Below are positions 12,751 through 24,418 of a stretch of DNA of 64,000 bases, one piece after another; position 1 is the first letter of the stretch, and every line of letters starts with the position of its first letter. The position numbers and the translations under genes are program-made. The notes below the pieces were generated by a model, which saw only the letters and a list, made by a program, of their open reading frames with translations, did no database searches and was not told the origin of the DNA. This DNA is from Polytrichum commune (lineage: Eukaryota; Streptophyta; Polytrichopsida; Polytrichales; Polytrichaceae). The stretch spans positions 18,496,527 through 18,560,526 of the forward strand of contig OX485808.1 of the NCBI GenBank assembly GCA_950295325.1, in the 5' to 3' direction.

Positions 12751-14588
12751 GTTTCTTAACTACGCTGGCTCCCTAGTTTCTTCACGTGAGAACACAGCCC
12801 CCGGCGGACTCATCACCCCGCGACGCCCGCGCCGGGATCATTCGCCTCACTTTTGGCGGAGTGAGTGCCTTCAACCTCCAAGTTTCTAGCATGACTTCCA
12901 GTCTTGCAGTCTGCGACGGACGACTCAATTGGAGCTCGCCTCATCTCTGATCACTGGACATGGTGGTGCTCCACTGTAGGTAACTCTGAAAACTTTGGAA
13001 GCTGTGGTGGTATCATTCATGTACTACGCACCTGCCTGGATTTATTTAGTCATTCTGTTGTGTCTACCCCAATTGGTGGGAGGTTGGTGAGGATTTTTTT
13101 CCTTCTGTGCAAGAAACGCCGTCGCAGCACCGCCTTACATTGGAGACTGGGAGGAGATCTTGCAGTCGGAGGGATGATGGTATCTAGTTCATAGCTTCCG
13201 GGCTTGGAAGCATTTTGTGTTTCTGTGAGTGCAGGGTGAATTTGGAGGACACGGTTGTGGACTTGTCGGGGATTGCAGGATAGGGAGGATGTTGAGGTGT
13301 GTGTTGCATTGAGGGGTTAAGTTAGGGGGGGGGAGGTTAGTTTGTTGGGATCCGGGATTTTGGGGTTGCAGGTGAGAGAGAAGCTTAGTGTGTTTGGGCG
13401 GTTGGTTGTAAGTAAGTTAAGTAGCTTCCCTTTTTCCTTCCTTCCGGCGGTGGTTTGTGCCAGCTTGAGCTGTGACAGACAGACTCGGGACAGACTCACA
13501 GACTCACAGACAGATAGTCAGACATACAGAGAGGCGGGGTAAGTTGGAAGACTTTTGGTGGGGGGGGGGGGGGACAGTCAGGACGCAGGGCTGCTGACAC
13601 CCACGCCCAGAGGAGTAAGTCGGCTTTGCGGGACACTTACTCTGCTCCTCTTCTCTTCTCTTCTTTTCTCTTCTGCGGTTTGTAAGTTAAGTAAGTACTA
13701 AAGCAGACCTCGGGAACTGAATCCTGGCCGCTTGAACTCATGTAGCTAGCTTCAGACTGTTTTCAAAACGAGTTCTTGGAGGTGCGTACTTACGCACACT
13801 GCAAGGAGGAGGAGGAGGATCAGTTGTCCCTTTGTAGCTTAGTCCAGCATTATATGTCATATAACCCAGTGGAGGTGAGACGAGAGTGTGGGTTCAGTGG
13901 AGTTAAGTAGTTGTGTCAGAGTGTGCAGGTTTCGCAAGGGAAGACTCGGAGTTTGGGTAGCCGTTGGGAGCCGATTTGGGAGCTACTCCACAGTCTTGTG
14001 AATGAATTCGCTGGCCGATTTTAGTGCAGGGAGCTTTGGAAGGGTGAATTTGGGGTGACAAAGGGAGGAGTATTACGGAGACGAGTTTTGCATTGGGGTT
14101 TTGGAGTGTTGTTTGCGTTTCGTGGCACCGAGAACTGCAGTGTGCGAAGGAGGGACAGCCGAGTTCTGGTCGCAAGGGTGAGTGAGAGGTTCAGTTGGTT
14201 GGGTATTTGCTGCACCAGTAATTCGGGAAGGAGCAGCATGGAAACGGGTCCTCTTGGAGTGGATGGAATACGAAGCAAACGTAAGCAAGCTTGGTATAAA
14301 ACCTCGTAAGATTTCGTCTGAAGTTTTCATCAGGAAGCCGCCATTGGAGCTTGTCACTGAAGCATGCATGGTCACATCCAAGTGATCCGAAGCCGGATTG
14401 AATTTCTGCAACGTTAGTTTGAGGCAAAATTCTTCTTCGTTAGGTTGCTGAGCATTCACAGGATACGAAAACGAGCAGGGGTTATCACAGATGCTTGAGC
14501 CTGGAAATTAAGGTCGGTTGTCAACATTCAGGGTGTCTACCGAAATGGGATTGACTCTTTCACCACCGTAGACAGCTTCGCGTTGAGC
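12700..14588 (+). promoter_or_regulatory. probable promoter and 5' leader region of the NPH3-like gene
   Basis: No conserved protein is encoded here. GC content is higher than in the flanking intergenic DNA. There are CT- and purine-rich tracts (13640-13675, 13800-13820), a G14 homopolymer at 13560-13573 and short (CAGA)n-like repeats at 13475-13530. The in-frame stop nearest to the chosen start is TGA at 14496-14498. Small frames such as 12904-13194 and 14055-14309 show no similarity to known proteins and could be upstream ORFs if transcribed. I cannot place the transcription start. Confidence 0.4.
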
Positions 14589-17500
14589 ATGATCGTGTGC
14601 ACAGAAGCAGAGAACTACGAGTACCGAGGAGGAATTGCACCCGAAATGGCCATCATGACTCGCCACGCCGTGGAGGCCTTCCCTTCTTCTGTCGAGGCCC
14701 AGTGCGTGGGCGCCAGATGCCCCCTTCTTAAACCCAGCCGGCCCTTGCAGCTGGAGGCTGAGAGCCCCAGGATGCATCGATTGCAACAAGTGCACTCCAC
14801 CAGCCCCATGAAGAAGAAAACGATGCGCGGGAGCTCGTTTGAGAAGAAAGGCCCAACATGGTAATAACTTCGTCTCCTCCTCACAGAAATCCCCCGCATT
14901 GGGAAGAATTGCTGCGTTGCACACCGTTAAGTCATTCAATCCTCTTTTTCAATCTTTCCTCGCGGTCTTCAACCTTGAGTTGGTTCTTTACCCCTTTTGT
15001 TACCGATCCCTGAAAACGATGAGTGGGAGCTCCTTTTAGAAGATAGGCCCAACATGGTATGCCTTAATCATCTCCTCACATAATCTTCCTCATTAGGAAG
15101 GATTGCTGCGTTGCACATCGATAAGTCATTCGAGTCCTCTTGTTCAATCTTTCCTCTTCCTCCTCATGCCCTACAACCTGGAGCTCCTTTATCATTTTTG
15201 CGCCTGCCTCTCCCACCCTCGGCCATCTTGTTACCCATCCCCGAACATGAGATTCTCCTTTGAGAAGAAAGGCCCAACATGGTAGACCTTAATCTCCTTC
15301 TCACATAACCCCTCTCTCATTGGGAAGGATTGCCGCGTTGCACAGCGATAAGTCATTCAGTTCTCTTATTCAGTCTTTCCTCTTCCTCCTCATGCTCTAC
15401 AATTTGGAGCTTCTTTACCCTTTCGTGCCTGCCTCTACCTTCCATCTTCTGCTACCAATCTCTATATTTGAGATACTTTTGGCACCCATGTCTCCTCATG
15501 TGTAGTCGTTTTGGCACTCAAGAGATTGTTTCAACGGATGCTTTAAACTTGGAGTTGCTTTCAAGAGTCCCTGCCGGCTTGGTCTTGCTTCTCTAAAACC
15601 AGCTTCACATGGAATTGCTATTCTTTTGCATGTGTCTCCCTTGTCCGCCTGCGTCCCAGCCTTTTTCTTTCTTTTTAAAACACTAGCTTTCCGGACTCTG
15701 TGGTAGTGTGCTGTTTCTTCCACGCTTTGAACCTACCTTCCTGTGGGTTTCCTGTTCTTTACATCAGCTACGGACACTTACTTAGGCTCCACTCGTGATG
15801 ACAGTTGAGTTTTGGACGCTTCTTCACATGGTAAAGAACCGTCGAGCTTCACATGTGCTCTTTGTGAAGTTATATCCACGGTTGTTACAATGCTCGACTT
15901 GTGTTAAACTGTGCAGGGTGGCGGCAACGGAGCTCCAAAGTGACCTTCTGGTGGAAATAGCCGACATGCGCTTCCACCTCCACAAGGTAGGACCGTAATT
16001 CCTAGTACACATCTTTTGTTGGCGCCAATTATGTTTCTAAACCCTGCAAGAATCGATGTCTCACTTCCAAGTTCCATTGTTGACTTCAAGAAACTCGCAT
16101 TTTAATTCATGCAGAAACCACCGCTTGCATCCAAAGTTAGCGTATTAGTAGCAATGATCTCTTGATGCTTTTACTTTCTACATCAAGTTTGTGGAGATGA
16201 GTTGCTTGTCTAGAGTATCCATTTCAAATTGTATTATATCAGCAATTACCTTGGTTCAATTATCTTGGTTCATTTCTAACCAGTAGCTCCCTTAATCTTT
16301 TGTTGCAATGGTCGCATTACTTTGAATAGGTAGAATAAGTGGCGTGCACTTAGCATTATATTCACCTGAAGGATCATATCTTTGCAGTTTCCATTACTGT
16401 CGAGAAGCGGTCGCTTGAACCGCTTGGTCTTCGAGTCACGAGACACCGAAAAGGACCACATCAAGATGGACGACATGCCTGGAGGCGCCGAAGCTTTCGA
16501 GCTGGCCGTCAAATTCTGCTACGGAATTCCGCTCACTATCACCCCTTGCAATGTGGCTGCCCTGCGATGTGCAGCGGAGTACCTCGAAATGACTGAGGAT
16601 CTGGAAGAAGGCAACTTGGTGTCCAAGACCGACATTTTCTTGAACTCCGAAGTGCTGGCCTCATGGAAAGACTCCATCACCGTGCTCCAGAAATGTGAGA
16701 GGTTGCTGCCGTGGGCGGAGAATCTGCACATTGTGAAGATGTGTAGTGAATCCATCGCCTGGAAAGCGTGCACAGATCCAAGGGGAATTCGCTGGTCTTA
16801 CTCCAGTGCCAGTGAATCCCCCAGCCCTCCTTCCAAGTACAACAGCGGGTTGGGTGGCAAAATCAGCTCCTCAGCAAGGCACATTCCTCAAGACTGGTGG
16901 TTTGCTGATGTTGCGTTACTCAACCTCCGGAGCTTCAGAAAGGTCATGGAGGCAATTAAAGCCAAAGGAATGCGCCATGACCTAATGGGCTCGGCAATTT
17001 ACCATTACGCACAGAAGTGGTTACCAGGTTTAAGTAGAGACATTCTTTCCATCTCCTTGGACATTAACCAGAGTTCGCCCAACAGTAAACTGGCTTCACC
17101 AACAAGAAGAAAAAAGCCATCTCCAGGGCAACCGCTGGGTCTTTCCAAGGATTCCAGTGGTGATGACTATCAGGCCTTGGTGTCACAGCAAATTGTAGTG
17201 TTGGAGGGTGTAGTTAGCATGCTACCCCCTCAAAAGGATTCCGTTTCTATCAGCTGTGTGATGAGGTTGTTGCGGACTGCCTGTATGGTGGATGCTAACA
17301 GTGCATGCAAGGAGGAGCTAGAGAAGAGGGCAGGGATGCAATTGGACCAAGCAACTCTCGCTGACCTCTTGATACCATCCTATGCTCATTCCAGCGACAT
17401 GATCTATGATGTGGACACGATCCACCGATGCTTGGACAATTTCCTGGTGCAGGTAATTGACCAAACCTTATGAAGGTGATGTAAAATCCTACCGGTCTAT

Positions 17501-20500
17501 GTGTGTGGACATCAAATGTGTACATGCAGTCACTTAAGAGAGTTATTATAGGTGCATTTGGTGTATTACACAAGGGATATAAAAGTCCCAAACCAGGGTA
17601 GATACTGCTGGTAAACATGTGTCCCCTAAAGGAAAATATTGGAATGATGTGATTATCCTAGTCACAATGTGACTGGAATGACATCACTTTCTAGTCACGA
17701 ATGGGTGTGGTTTGGAACTGCATTTCTGAGTCACAATAGTTACTTTGGAAGCATCGTGTATTTTTTTAATCTTCTCAGTGCTGATTGGTTCAACTTGACT
17801 TCAATTAAGTGTTTTGGTTGAATGAATTGTTGTAAATATGGTTGAATTTTGAGGTTTGATGGATGTTATTGTTAAATCAGGATCATATTCTAACAACCAC
17901 CCCAAGAGAAGTGCCTACAAGTTCAGGCCGAGACAAAAATGGTGATATCTATGACGGCAGTTCCTTGAGACCTCCTGTAGCCCCGCACACTGCAAAGATG
18001 AAAGTGGCCAAGCTAATGGACAGCTATCTTTCAGAAGTTGCAAGGGATAGCAAACTGCCATTATCAAAGTTTCAAGCGCTCGCAGAGGCGCTTCCGGAAT
18101 TTTCTCGAATTACAGACGACGGCTTGTATCGGGCAATTGACACATACCTTAAGGTAGAAATTCTCTTTCAGCTTTGTCATCTGGAAGGTGTTTACCTGAA
18201 GGAAGGTGCCGTAATTAAGTCTCTAAACAATTGTAGGCCACTTTTATACTTGAAAACATACTTGAATTTAAGCAACACTTCATGGCACGTGTTCCAGACC
18301 TCCAAGGTCGACTGCAAAAGACACTATGGGCATATATTTGACAACTGAAGGGAAAAGCTGATGCAGTTATGTCCATCCTGTCCAAGCAAGAATATACATC
18401 CTGGAAAGCTCTGATGCCCTCTAGGTTGGATGCAATGCTGGTCTGGTATATAGGTGAATACATGGCATCTATAATCAACATCAATCAGAGAACCTACCTG
18501 TGGGTATCAAAATTGTCATACCAGTCAAATTTTGGTATTTGGTGGGTTTGTCAAGGCGAGAGAATCTTTGTATACCTGAGTTATTATTTAGGTCAATACC
18601 ATTCAATATCATAGTGATACTTCGGCGATTATGCCTAGATATGAAGGTTCTTACATGGTATATAAACTTGAATGGTAATACTCATTATATGAGAAATCCT
18701 CAATATAGATACCTGAATGGTTTTTTTTTTAAAAAGTCGATACCAGACTAACACTGTTTGGAACTTTACAGAACAAACTCAATGAGCCCACAAATTTTCT
18801 CCTTCTAAGGTGTTTTGCAGATAATAATGCAGACATATGCTTGAGCCATATGAGGAGGGGTCGTGTCCATGTGTTTTAATTGTTTGCATTTGACTTGTGT
18901 AGGCACACCCAGCATTGAGTGAGCAAGAACGAAAGAAGCTGTGTCGCATGATGGACTGTCAACGGCTCTCATTAGAAGCCTGCATGCATGCTGCTCAAAA
19001 TGAACGCCTCCCACTTAGGATAGTTGTCCAAGTAAGTAAGCCACTCTGAATCTCTCAAACAAGCTGTGCAGACTACAGTAACTAGGGACTCAATATCTGG
19101 TTTAGTGTGGCCCACACTATTCATCATTGACCCACATAAATTGTTTTGCAACCACTGAGGGTGGCTTAAATCCAAGGCCTAAACCTGGATCCTATGGAAC
19201 TCCAAGGGGTTCACCTTTGAAAGGACACTAGTCTATGGGGCCCTTTAATTTTTGTAATGCATGTTTTGGGGTTATATATAGCCTTAGACCAGTTCGAAAT
19301 TGAAGCAACATGATAATTCACGCTAGTAGCTACATCAGAGTCTGTCTTTTTTCCTTTTTTCTTGCAAATACTGGGTGGCAACATTGGAGTCATCATTCTT
19401 TCTATCTTTCTTTCTTCTTGCAATCACCAAGTGACAACCAGAGAAGGTGTCACACTACACTTGGTGTTATATGACAAGACACATGAAGACTGCTTTGATT
19501 AACATGGCACACCAATTTTAATGCCACACTATATCAGATGCTTATTGTAGTAGTTTCGGCATTTGAGGAATTAGAGGATGACTATATTCTTAGTAGATAC
19601 GGCAACTAGTTGAAACTGAAGAGGGTTGTTGCTTACTTACTACAGTTATGGCTCCTTTGTTCCTTTATGGTACCGTGAGACTCTTTTTATTGTTATGAAA
19701 GCTCAACCCTGTTTCTTCCTTGCTCAGGTTCTTTTCAGTGAGCAGTTGAAGCTAAGAAATGCGATCACAGGTAGTACCCATGTAAGGGTAGATAATGCAC
19801 CAGATTCTCCTGTGGACCGTGCAGAAGCTCTTGCTAGCTCGCAACAAGCTTCAGTATCAGTAAATAGGATTCAGCCTCCTCAAGAGACTGCCAGCACTCA
19901 GATGGACATCAGAGCTCTCCAACAGGATGTCATGTTTATGAAGGCTAGGTTTGCAGAGCTTCAAAAGGACTATTCAACAATAACTCACCAGGTGCTGCCT
20001 CTAGACAACCTTTTTCTTCATTATTATTATTGTTGTTGTTGTTGAGACAAATGAAGACAAATGCTAGCCACGAGAATGATGGACGGTTACAATGTGCATT
20101 GCTCCTAAGGTATGTGGGTGTTATTTGGTTACTTTTTTTAATTGGACACCCATATTTGATTCATGTGTGGTGAGGTGAGGATCAAAGAACAAACACCATA
20201 GAGATACATGTTTCAAAGAGCTTGGATTATGTCTTTAAATTGATTGACTACACAGTCAATAGTGAACACAATTGGGAGGGCCTATGTATTCATTTAAGAT
20301 ATCAACAAACATGTGCTTCTGATAACCATAACTAAAAGTACGGAAAATTCGATTTTCAGTCTGAATTTTGCTGATGCTTCATTGTAGATTTGCTAACATA
20401 ACACAAGTTTTTCTGTGTAAATATAACTAGTAGAAGTTGGAAAACATTGAAACAGAGTCGAACAACACCCACAACACCTTGTATTTACATACCCAACATA

Positions 20501-20662
20501 TTTCTCGCTGTGCAGGTTGAGAAGCTAACAAGGCAAAGGGGTCACTCATTGTCTTGGACACATGGATTTCGGAAGTTATTCCACCCCAAAGAGAACTCTG
20601 ATAACAATTCTTCACCTTCACATCCACGATGGAGTAGGCCTTGGAGGAACTCGATCTCATAG
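14589..20662 (+). CDS. NPH3/RPT2-like (NRL) BTB-NPH3 domain protein
   Basis: A plant-specific putative CUL3 E3-ligase adaptor of the family including NPH3, RPT2 and NPY proteins (phototropin or auxin-transport signalling at the plasma membrane). My exons: 14589-14860, 15917-15986, 16388-17452, 17881-18153, 18903-19031, 19728-19991, 20516-20662; phases agree and give 739 aa. The BTB domain covers roughly residues 90-200 ('[18 protein letters not shown]', '[17 protein letters not shown]', '[16 protein letters not shown]'). The NPH3 domain starts at '[10 protein letters not shown]' and includes '[18 protein letters not shown]' and '[19 protein letters not shown]'. A coiled-coil-like part and the C-terminus 'RPWRNSIS' follow. 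The sequence recalls the At5g48800-type members. The start is the first in-frame ATG after TGA at 14496; ATG 14808 or an alternative exon would shorten the variable N-terminus. Introns carry dispersed repeats. Confidence 0.92.
14808..15480 (+). repeat. three tandem ~200-220 bp units containing exon-1 end and splice donor
   Basis: The block 'gagaagaaaggcccaacatg|gt' (exon 1 end plus donor) recurs at about 14841, 15037 and 15261. Each is followed by a unit with 'attgctgcgttgcacacc' or a variant and 'taagtcattc' (near 14905, 15100, 15328). Copy 2 has an in-frame TAG (15037-15039) where copy 1 has GAG. Copy 3 keeps an open frame. The duplication lies across the exon 1/intron 1 boundary, so intron 1 carries two extra copies of a functional-looking 5' splice site. 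Confidence 0.8.
15247..15281 (+). other. candidate alternative first coding exon of the NPH3-like gene
   Basis: In the third tandem copy, ATG at 15247 opens '[11 protein letters not shown]' plus two bases and is followed by a GT donor at 15282, in the same phase as exon 1. Joined to exon 2 at 15917 it would give a 660-aa protein with a short N-terminus before the BTB domain. Whether transcription starts downstream of exon 1 cannot be seen. Confidence 0.45.
18495..18752 (+). repeat. dispersed repeat family B, copy in NPH3-like intron 4
   Basis: Shares with 22955-23300 and 59265-59530 the features 'tggtatatagacctgaatgg'-like, 'ggtaccatt/gatac' words and 'cggcgattatgcctagatat'. Edges carry 'gtatcaaaat' and 'gataccagact', which look like degenerate inverted ends. 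No coding capacity. Confidence 0.6.
19090..19440 (+). repeat. dispersed repeat family C, copy in NPH3-like intron 5
   Basis: Matches 59860-60100: 'ctttgaaaggaca', 'tatagccttagaccagttcg', 'gaagcaacatgataattcac' and 'tagctacatcagagtc' each have a close counterpart there. At its left a short piece 'gtgtggcccacact' (19098-19111) recalls the TIR region of the MITE at 8766. Confidence 0.55.
20108..20345 (+). repeat. dispersed repeat family A, partial copy in NPH3-like intron 6
   Basis: Starts TGGGTGTTATTTGGTTAC, like the bounded copy at 22566 (opposite orientation). It continues with 'ttggacacccatatttga', 'acatgtttcaaagagcttgg' and 'aattgggagggcctatgt', all family A blocks. The distal third is missing or diverged. 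Confidence 0.6.
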
Positions 20663-21790
20663 TTTCATAGTAAATTGGGGTGACTTTGTACCATGCTAAG
20701 AATATCTACATCCTGCATTTTGCAACAACCCTGCGACATCAAGGAATCTCAAACCCAAACTTGTATTTCTAGTCAGTATAGATTGATTTGAACTGTAAAC
20801 TGGCTATCCCCCCGATTACTTGTTTAGATTAATTAACGTCGTTGTGTCACTGGTGAGGTTGAGGCACGATCGATCATAAAGGGACACTAATCAGATGGAA
20901 GGAAAGTTAGGCAGGCTCTAAGCAGGAATTAACTAGAGGTGAAATGTTGAGCAGTGTTTTCCAGCATTTATTAGTGTCACTTGTACATTATTTCCCAAGT
21001 GGAGTTTTTGTGTAATATGTTTTATAAAGACTATCTGAAGTAGGTGATGTTATTTGTAATGAGGAAGGGGGAGGTCAAGTATGAGTTGTCTCATACAACG
21101 TCCCCCAGTTCCTGTTCCTTACAAACCAAACACCTTAACCTTGTGAAGTTAGTTGACACTAATTTAGCAAATGAAATAGTAGCATCCCAAGTATTCATTA
21201 ATTTTTGCTCACAACCTCTGATATTTAACTATTTGTTGAAACTAGTCAATCAGACCTGTCTCATGGCTACCAAATCTGGTTATCTTGCATATATATTTTG
21301 GATTAGAGTAGGTATGCAAGTAGCTTTTCATGTTTACTTTTAGTAACTTATTCCTCACTGTAGATGATGGGCTTATGCTTGTGGAGTTGTTGAAACATGC
21401 AAGGTTACTTTTTCAAATGGCAGTCTAAAAATCATAAAATTCAACAATTGCTGAGTGATCATTTCCCATCGAAGCTCAAGAGTCTCCTAGTTTGGACTCA
21501 TGTGATGTTTAGAGATAGAGTTTGCTTGTTACGATGGTTAGTGCCTCACAAGCTGAGGACAAGAGCAACATATGCAATAATCAGAAGTAGATCACGTAAA
21601 TATATATAGTAATAATGCTCGTACTGACATAATCTTCGCTCCAGGTTCTAGATAGCCAGGTTCAGCTGGGTGCAAAATTGGCCTCCAAAGGTGCAAAAGG
21701 TGTTGATTGTGAGGGTGCACGGTTGCTACAAAATTTTACAAATTGAAGACATGGAAGATGGTCACTTCTGATTGTAGTGTGACATGATTT
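20663..21790. other. 3' region between two convergent genes
   Basis: Downstream of the NPH3-like stop and downstream of the LEA-like gene on the other strand. It should hold both 3' UTRs. No canonical AATAAA was found soon after 20662. No conserved ORF (frames at 21044 and 21397 are unremarkable). Confidence 0.5.
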
Positions 21791-22131
21791 CTATGATGTG
21801 ACAACATCTTGCTTTCCAAGACCTTGCTTGTCGGAAGAATTTTCTTTCATAGTCTTCCCAGCGCCTTTGACAGTGTCCCCTACTTTCTCCACTGTTTCGT
21901 TATCAGTTGCATCTTTGATAGATTTTCCTGTATCCTTTATTTTATCACCAACAGCATGTACCGCTTGCTTTGCCTTCTCTTTCACACCTTCAGGCTCTTG
22001 CAATTCATCCCTCACCTTCTTGTTGACTCGCATCTCCTCACCACTCGCGTCTGATCCTGATATGCTTGAGGTCTTTTCGGCTCCACCACCAGGAATTTTG
22101 CTTGCATTGGTGGCATGGCCTCGTGCATGAT
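21791..22131 (-). CDS. LEA-like hydrophilic protein (5' end uncertain)
   Basis: The last exon encodes about 112 residues. Segments seen: 'HARGHATNASKIPGGG', then 'MRVNKKVRDELQEPEG' and a Lys/Asp/Glu/Thr/Ala-rich amphipathic tail with 'VKEKAKQAVHAVGDKIKDTG' and 'VGDTVKGAGKTMKENSSDK', ending GKQDVVTS. Composition and 11-residue-like periodicity resemble group-3 LEA (LEA_4) desiccation or cold-stress proteins, which are disordered and protect membranes or proteins. A good acceptor (CAG) precedes the exon at 22132-22134. A possible first exon is 22239-22271 (ATG AAC... then GTAAGT), but its phase (0) does not match the needed phase 1 unless a weaker GTGTCA donor is used. The internal ATG at 22033 is the alternative start. 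Family assignment rests on composition. Confidence 0.6.
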
Positions 22132-22238
22132 CTGTTCAGATTTTTAACCACATCACCATATGAATTAGCTGAATGCACAATACCTACAACAACCTCGAAA
22201 TCAATCATTGGTGGAGTCATCATGTATCAATAACTTAC

Positions 22239-22271
22239 CATGACACCAAATCCTCGTGTCAAAAAGTTCAT
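22239..22271 (-). other. possible first exon of the LEA-like gene
   Basis: Reads MNFLTRGFGVM followed by a strong donor GTAAGTTA (at 22238 downward). Joining at this donor to the acceptor at 22131 is out of phase with the LEA-like frame. Either a nearby donor (GTGTCATG) is used, or this stretch is non-coding leader. Confidence 0.25.
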
Positions 22272-22565
22272 CTTAAAAATGGTTATGGCTTCAGCTTGAC
22301 ATGTATGGGAGAATAAAACGTGGAATGGAAACACAAGTCTAGGCCCTGGTGGCTATGTGAGTATATTCTGGCAAGTATCTTCCAGGCCCCAACCTATCCA
22401 TTCCACTGGGTGTATTGTTCCACTTTCCAGAAGAATACTCAGTCTATTACATTCGACTGGGCAAACTCATATTGGCTAAGGTAAAGAATAAGGAAGTGGT
22501 AGAGAACATTGAAATTTGGCATGGGTGTTGATTGATTAAACCAATGTTGGACTGCTTTAACATAA

Positions 22566-22930
22566 GTGGGTGTTATTTGGTTCGTCTTTCTTGTTCTCCA
22601 TCTTCTATTGATAAGATACAAAGTCTTTAGATTTGTGTCACATTGGTAAATCTATGATGAAACATCAACAAAAATCAGATTGAAAACTGGATCCCCTCTT
22701 AATTTGATTATAGTTATCAGAAGTGCATGTTTGTTGATTCCTTGACTAAATACATAGGTCCTCCCAATCGTGTTCACTATTAAGTGTGGAGGAGTTCATA
22801 AACATTTGAAAACGTAGTCCAATCTCTATTGAACATGTGTCTTTATAGTGTTTGTTCTTTGATCCTCACTTAACCATACATCAACCAAATATAGGTGTCT
22901 GATTAAGAAAAGTAACTGAATAACACCCGC
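22566..22930 (-). mobile_element. dispersed element family A, copy with clear ends and target duplication
   Basis: The left end GTGGGTGTTATTTGGTTCG and the reverse complement of the right end GCGGGTGTTATTCAGTTAC form an imperfect TIR. Flanks are ATAA at 22562-22565 and ATAA at 22931-22934, a candidate target duplication. The 365-bp interior is AT-rich and non-coding, with 'cctcccaatcgtgttcacta' and 'ttgaacatgtgtctttatag' blocks shared across the family. This is the best-bounded copy and supports a non-autonomous DNA transposon. Confidence 0.65.
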
Positions 22931-22954
22931 ATAACCTTACAGGTGAAGGCATAG

Positions 22955-23300
22955 TACCAATAGCCAATATTGGTAATGTTATCAAAGAAGCTACCAGACT
23001 GGTATCAAAACTGTAACACCATACACACATTGATACTCGGTGGGTATCACATAATCCCGAGCCAGTATTAGGGTCGATAGTAGATACCATCTTAATACAT
23101 TATTGATAGGTACTAGGGTAATTTTACCTATGTATCAAACCCTTTGCATGGTATATAGAGCTGAATGGTATTAAAGGCAAAAAATCCTCTTAAGTACCCG
23201 CACCATACTGGTATCAAAATATGATAAAATTTTCAATACACGTATCCAAGTGGTGATATTGAAAAAAAATTAAATTTTAAAAAGGTGATACAGTCTCAAC
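22955..23300 (+). repeat. dispersed repeat family B, copy 2
   Basis: Same orientation as the copies at 18495 and 59265: 'gggtatcacataatcccgag', 'tagggtaattttacctatgt', 'tgcatggtatatagagctga'. Begins 'taccagactggtatca', itself a small palindrome. Non-coding. Confidence 0.55.
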
Positions 23301-24222
23301 AATGGAATAAATTGTCTCTGCTTTGCATCGAAAAAAAATCTCTTTCTTCAGTTTCTTATTTTTTCAATACTTTGATTCTATTTTGCACTAAATATCCAGA
23401 AATTAGTTATATTGCATTTCTCATGACAACTTCCAGTATCGAAGCTGGCCGTTTGGTCTAAGTAAGCGGTATGATTCTTGCTTAGGGTGCATTTCTCCCA
23501 ATAACCCGGGAATTGTAGTTTTTTCAAACTAAACAAGAATTCTTTTTGACTCTCATGGTTTTCAAAGGGGAGGTTCCTTAAACCTCCATTTATGCTTAAC
23601 AAGTCAAGTCTTGTGTCGGTCGTATAAAAAAATCAGCACACAAAAAGACGGATCATTACGAAGACCTTTTACCCTAAACGACAGTTTTTCTTAATAGATT
23701 CCCGAAGTTCTTCCTACACATCAGAGAATCCACGTGACATGCACCTACCCTGCAATTATGACTGAGACACACATTCAAGAGGGGTCCAACACTCGATCCA
23801 AAACAAACAAAAACAAAATTACAAACTCGATCACAGTTTTACTTACAAGCATGATCACATGCAACCGTAAACCTCCCACTCCACCGCTCAATAACGATCC
23901 AAATCACTTAAACTATGGCTTGTTTGGATAGAAAATCTTGGCATGCTTGAGGATCGTCAGAACTGCTATAGTCTGTAATAAATGTGCCACGTGTCGTATC
24001 CATGTGCGTCAAGACCATGTGCAATCCATCGTCGATATAAGCTTTCGACACTTTCGACACTCAAAGTGTTAAACCAGGAAGCACTCTAGGGAATGTTACA
24101 GCCCTTGCAACTCAAAACATAAATTGATTCTATTCTTTTCAGCAAGGTTTTCTGTGAAAACGTATCCCTAACATTTCGAATCTTCAGTGGCTCCGGAGAA
24201 GATGGCACGTACCTGGTAAAAT
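23301..24222. other. intergenic, no gene recognised
   Basis: No conserved ORF. Mixed AT-rich sequence; a frame at 23734-23931 has only low-complexity polar residues. Confidence 0.45.
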
Positions 24223-24229
24223 GTGAGTG

Positions 24230-24418
24230 GCAAATGCCAAGCGGCTCTGCACAAGTATACTTCGCAGGAGCCCGGTTTGGTTCCTTGCAGCATCCCTAGC
24301 TATGGCAGCCATCGGTGCAGATCGAATCTTCGACCAAGAATTCAAACTGCTCTGCACCAAAACCTCCGAAAACTCAAGAATGGCTTCCGTATGGGCTTCA
24401 GCTTATGCAACTTTTTGA
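24230..24418 (+). CDS. small hypothetical ORF with a hydrophobic segment
   Basis: Open frame reading ANAKRLCTSILRRSPVWFL, then 'AASLAMAAIGADRIFDQEFK' and ending VWASAYATF. It has one short hydrophobic stretch that might be a membrane anchor. There is no in-frame ATG at its head; a nearby ATG (24202, MARTW) is followed almost at once by GGTAAAA and could end a tiny first exon. Not recognised; may be fortuitous. Confidence 0.2.
   Translation, partial: ANAKRLCTSILRRSPVWFLAASLAMAAIGADRIFDQEFKLLCTKTSENSRMASVWASAYATF

Noticed and set aside
12904..13194. 96-codon frame upstream of the NPH3-like gene
   Set aside because: No similarity to a known family; kept only as a possible upstream ORF in the leader.
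14508..14939. 143-codon minus-strand frame (and a 94-codon one) opposite exon 1 of the NPH3-like gene
   Set aside because: It is the antisense shadow of a coding exon, shows no family similarity and has no splice context.
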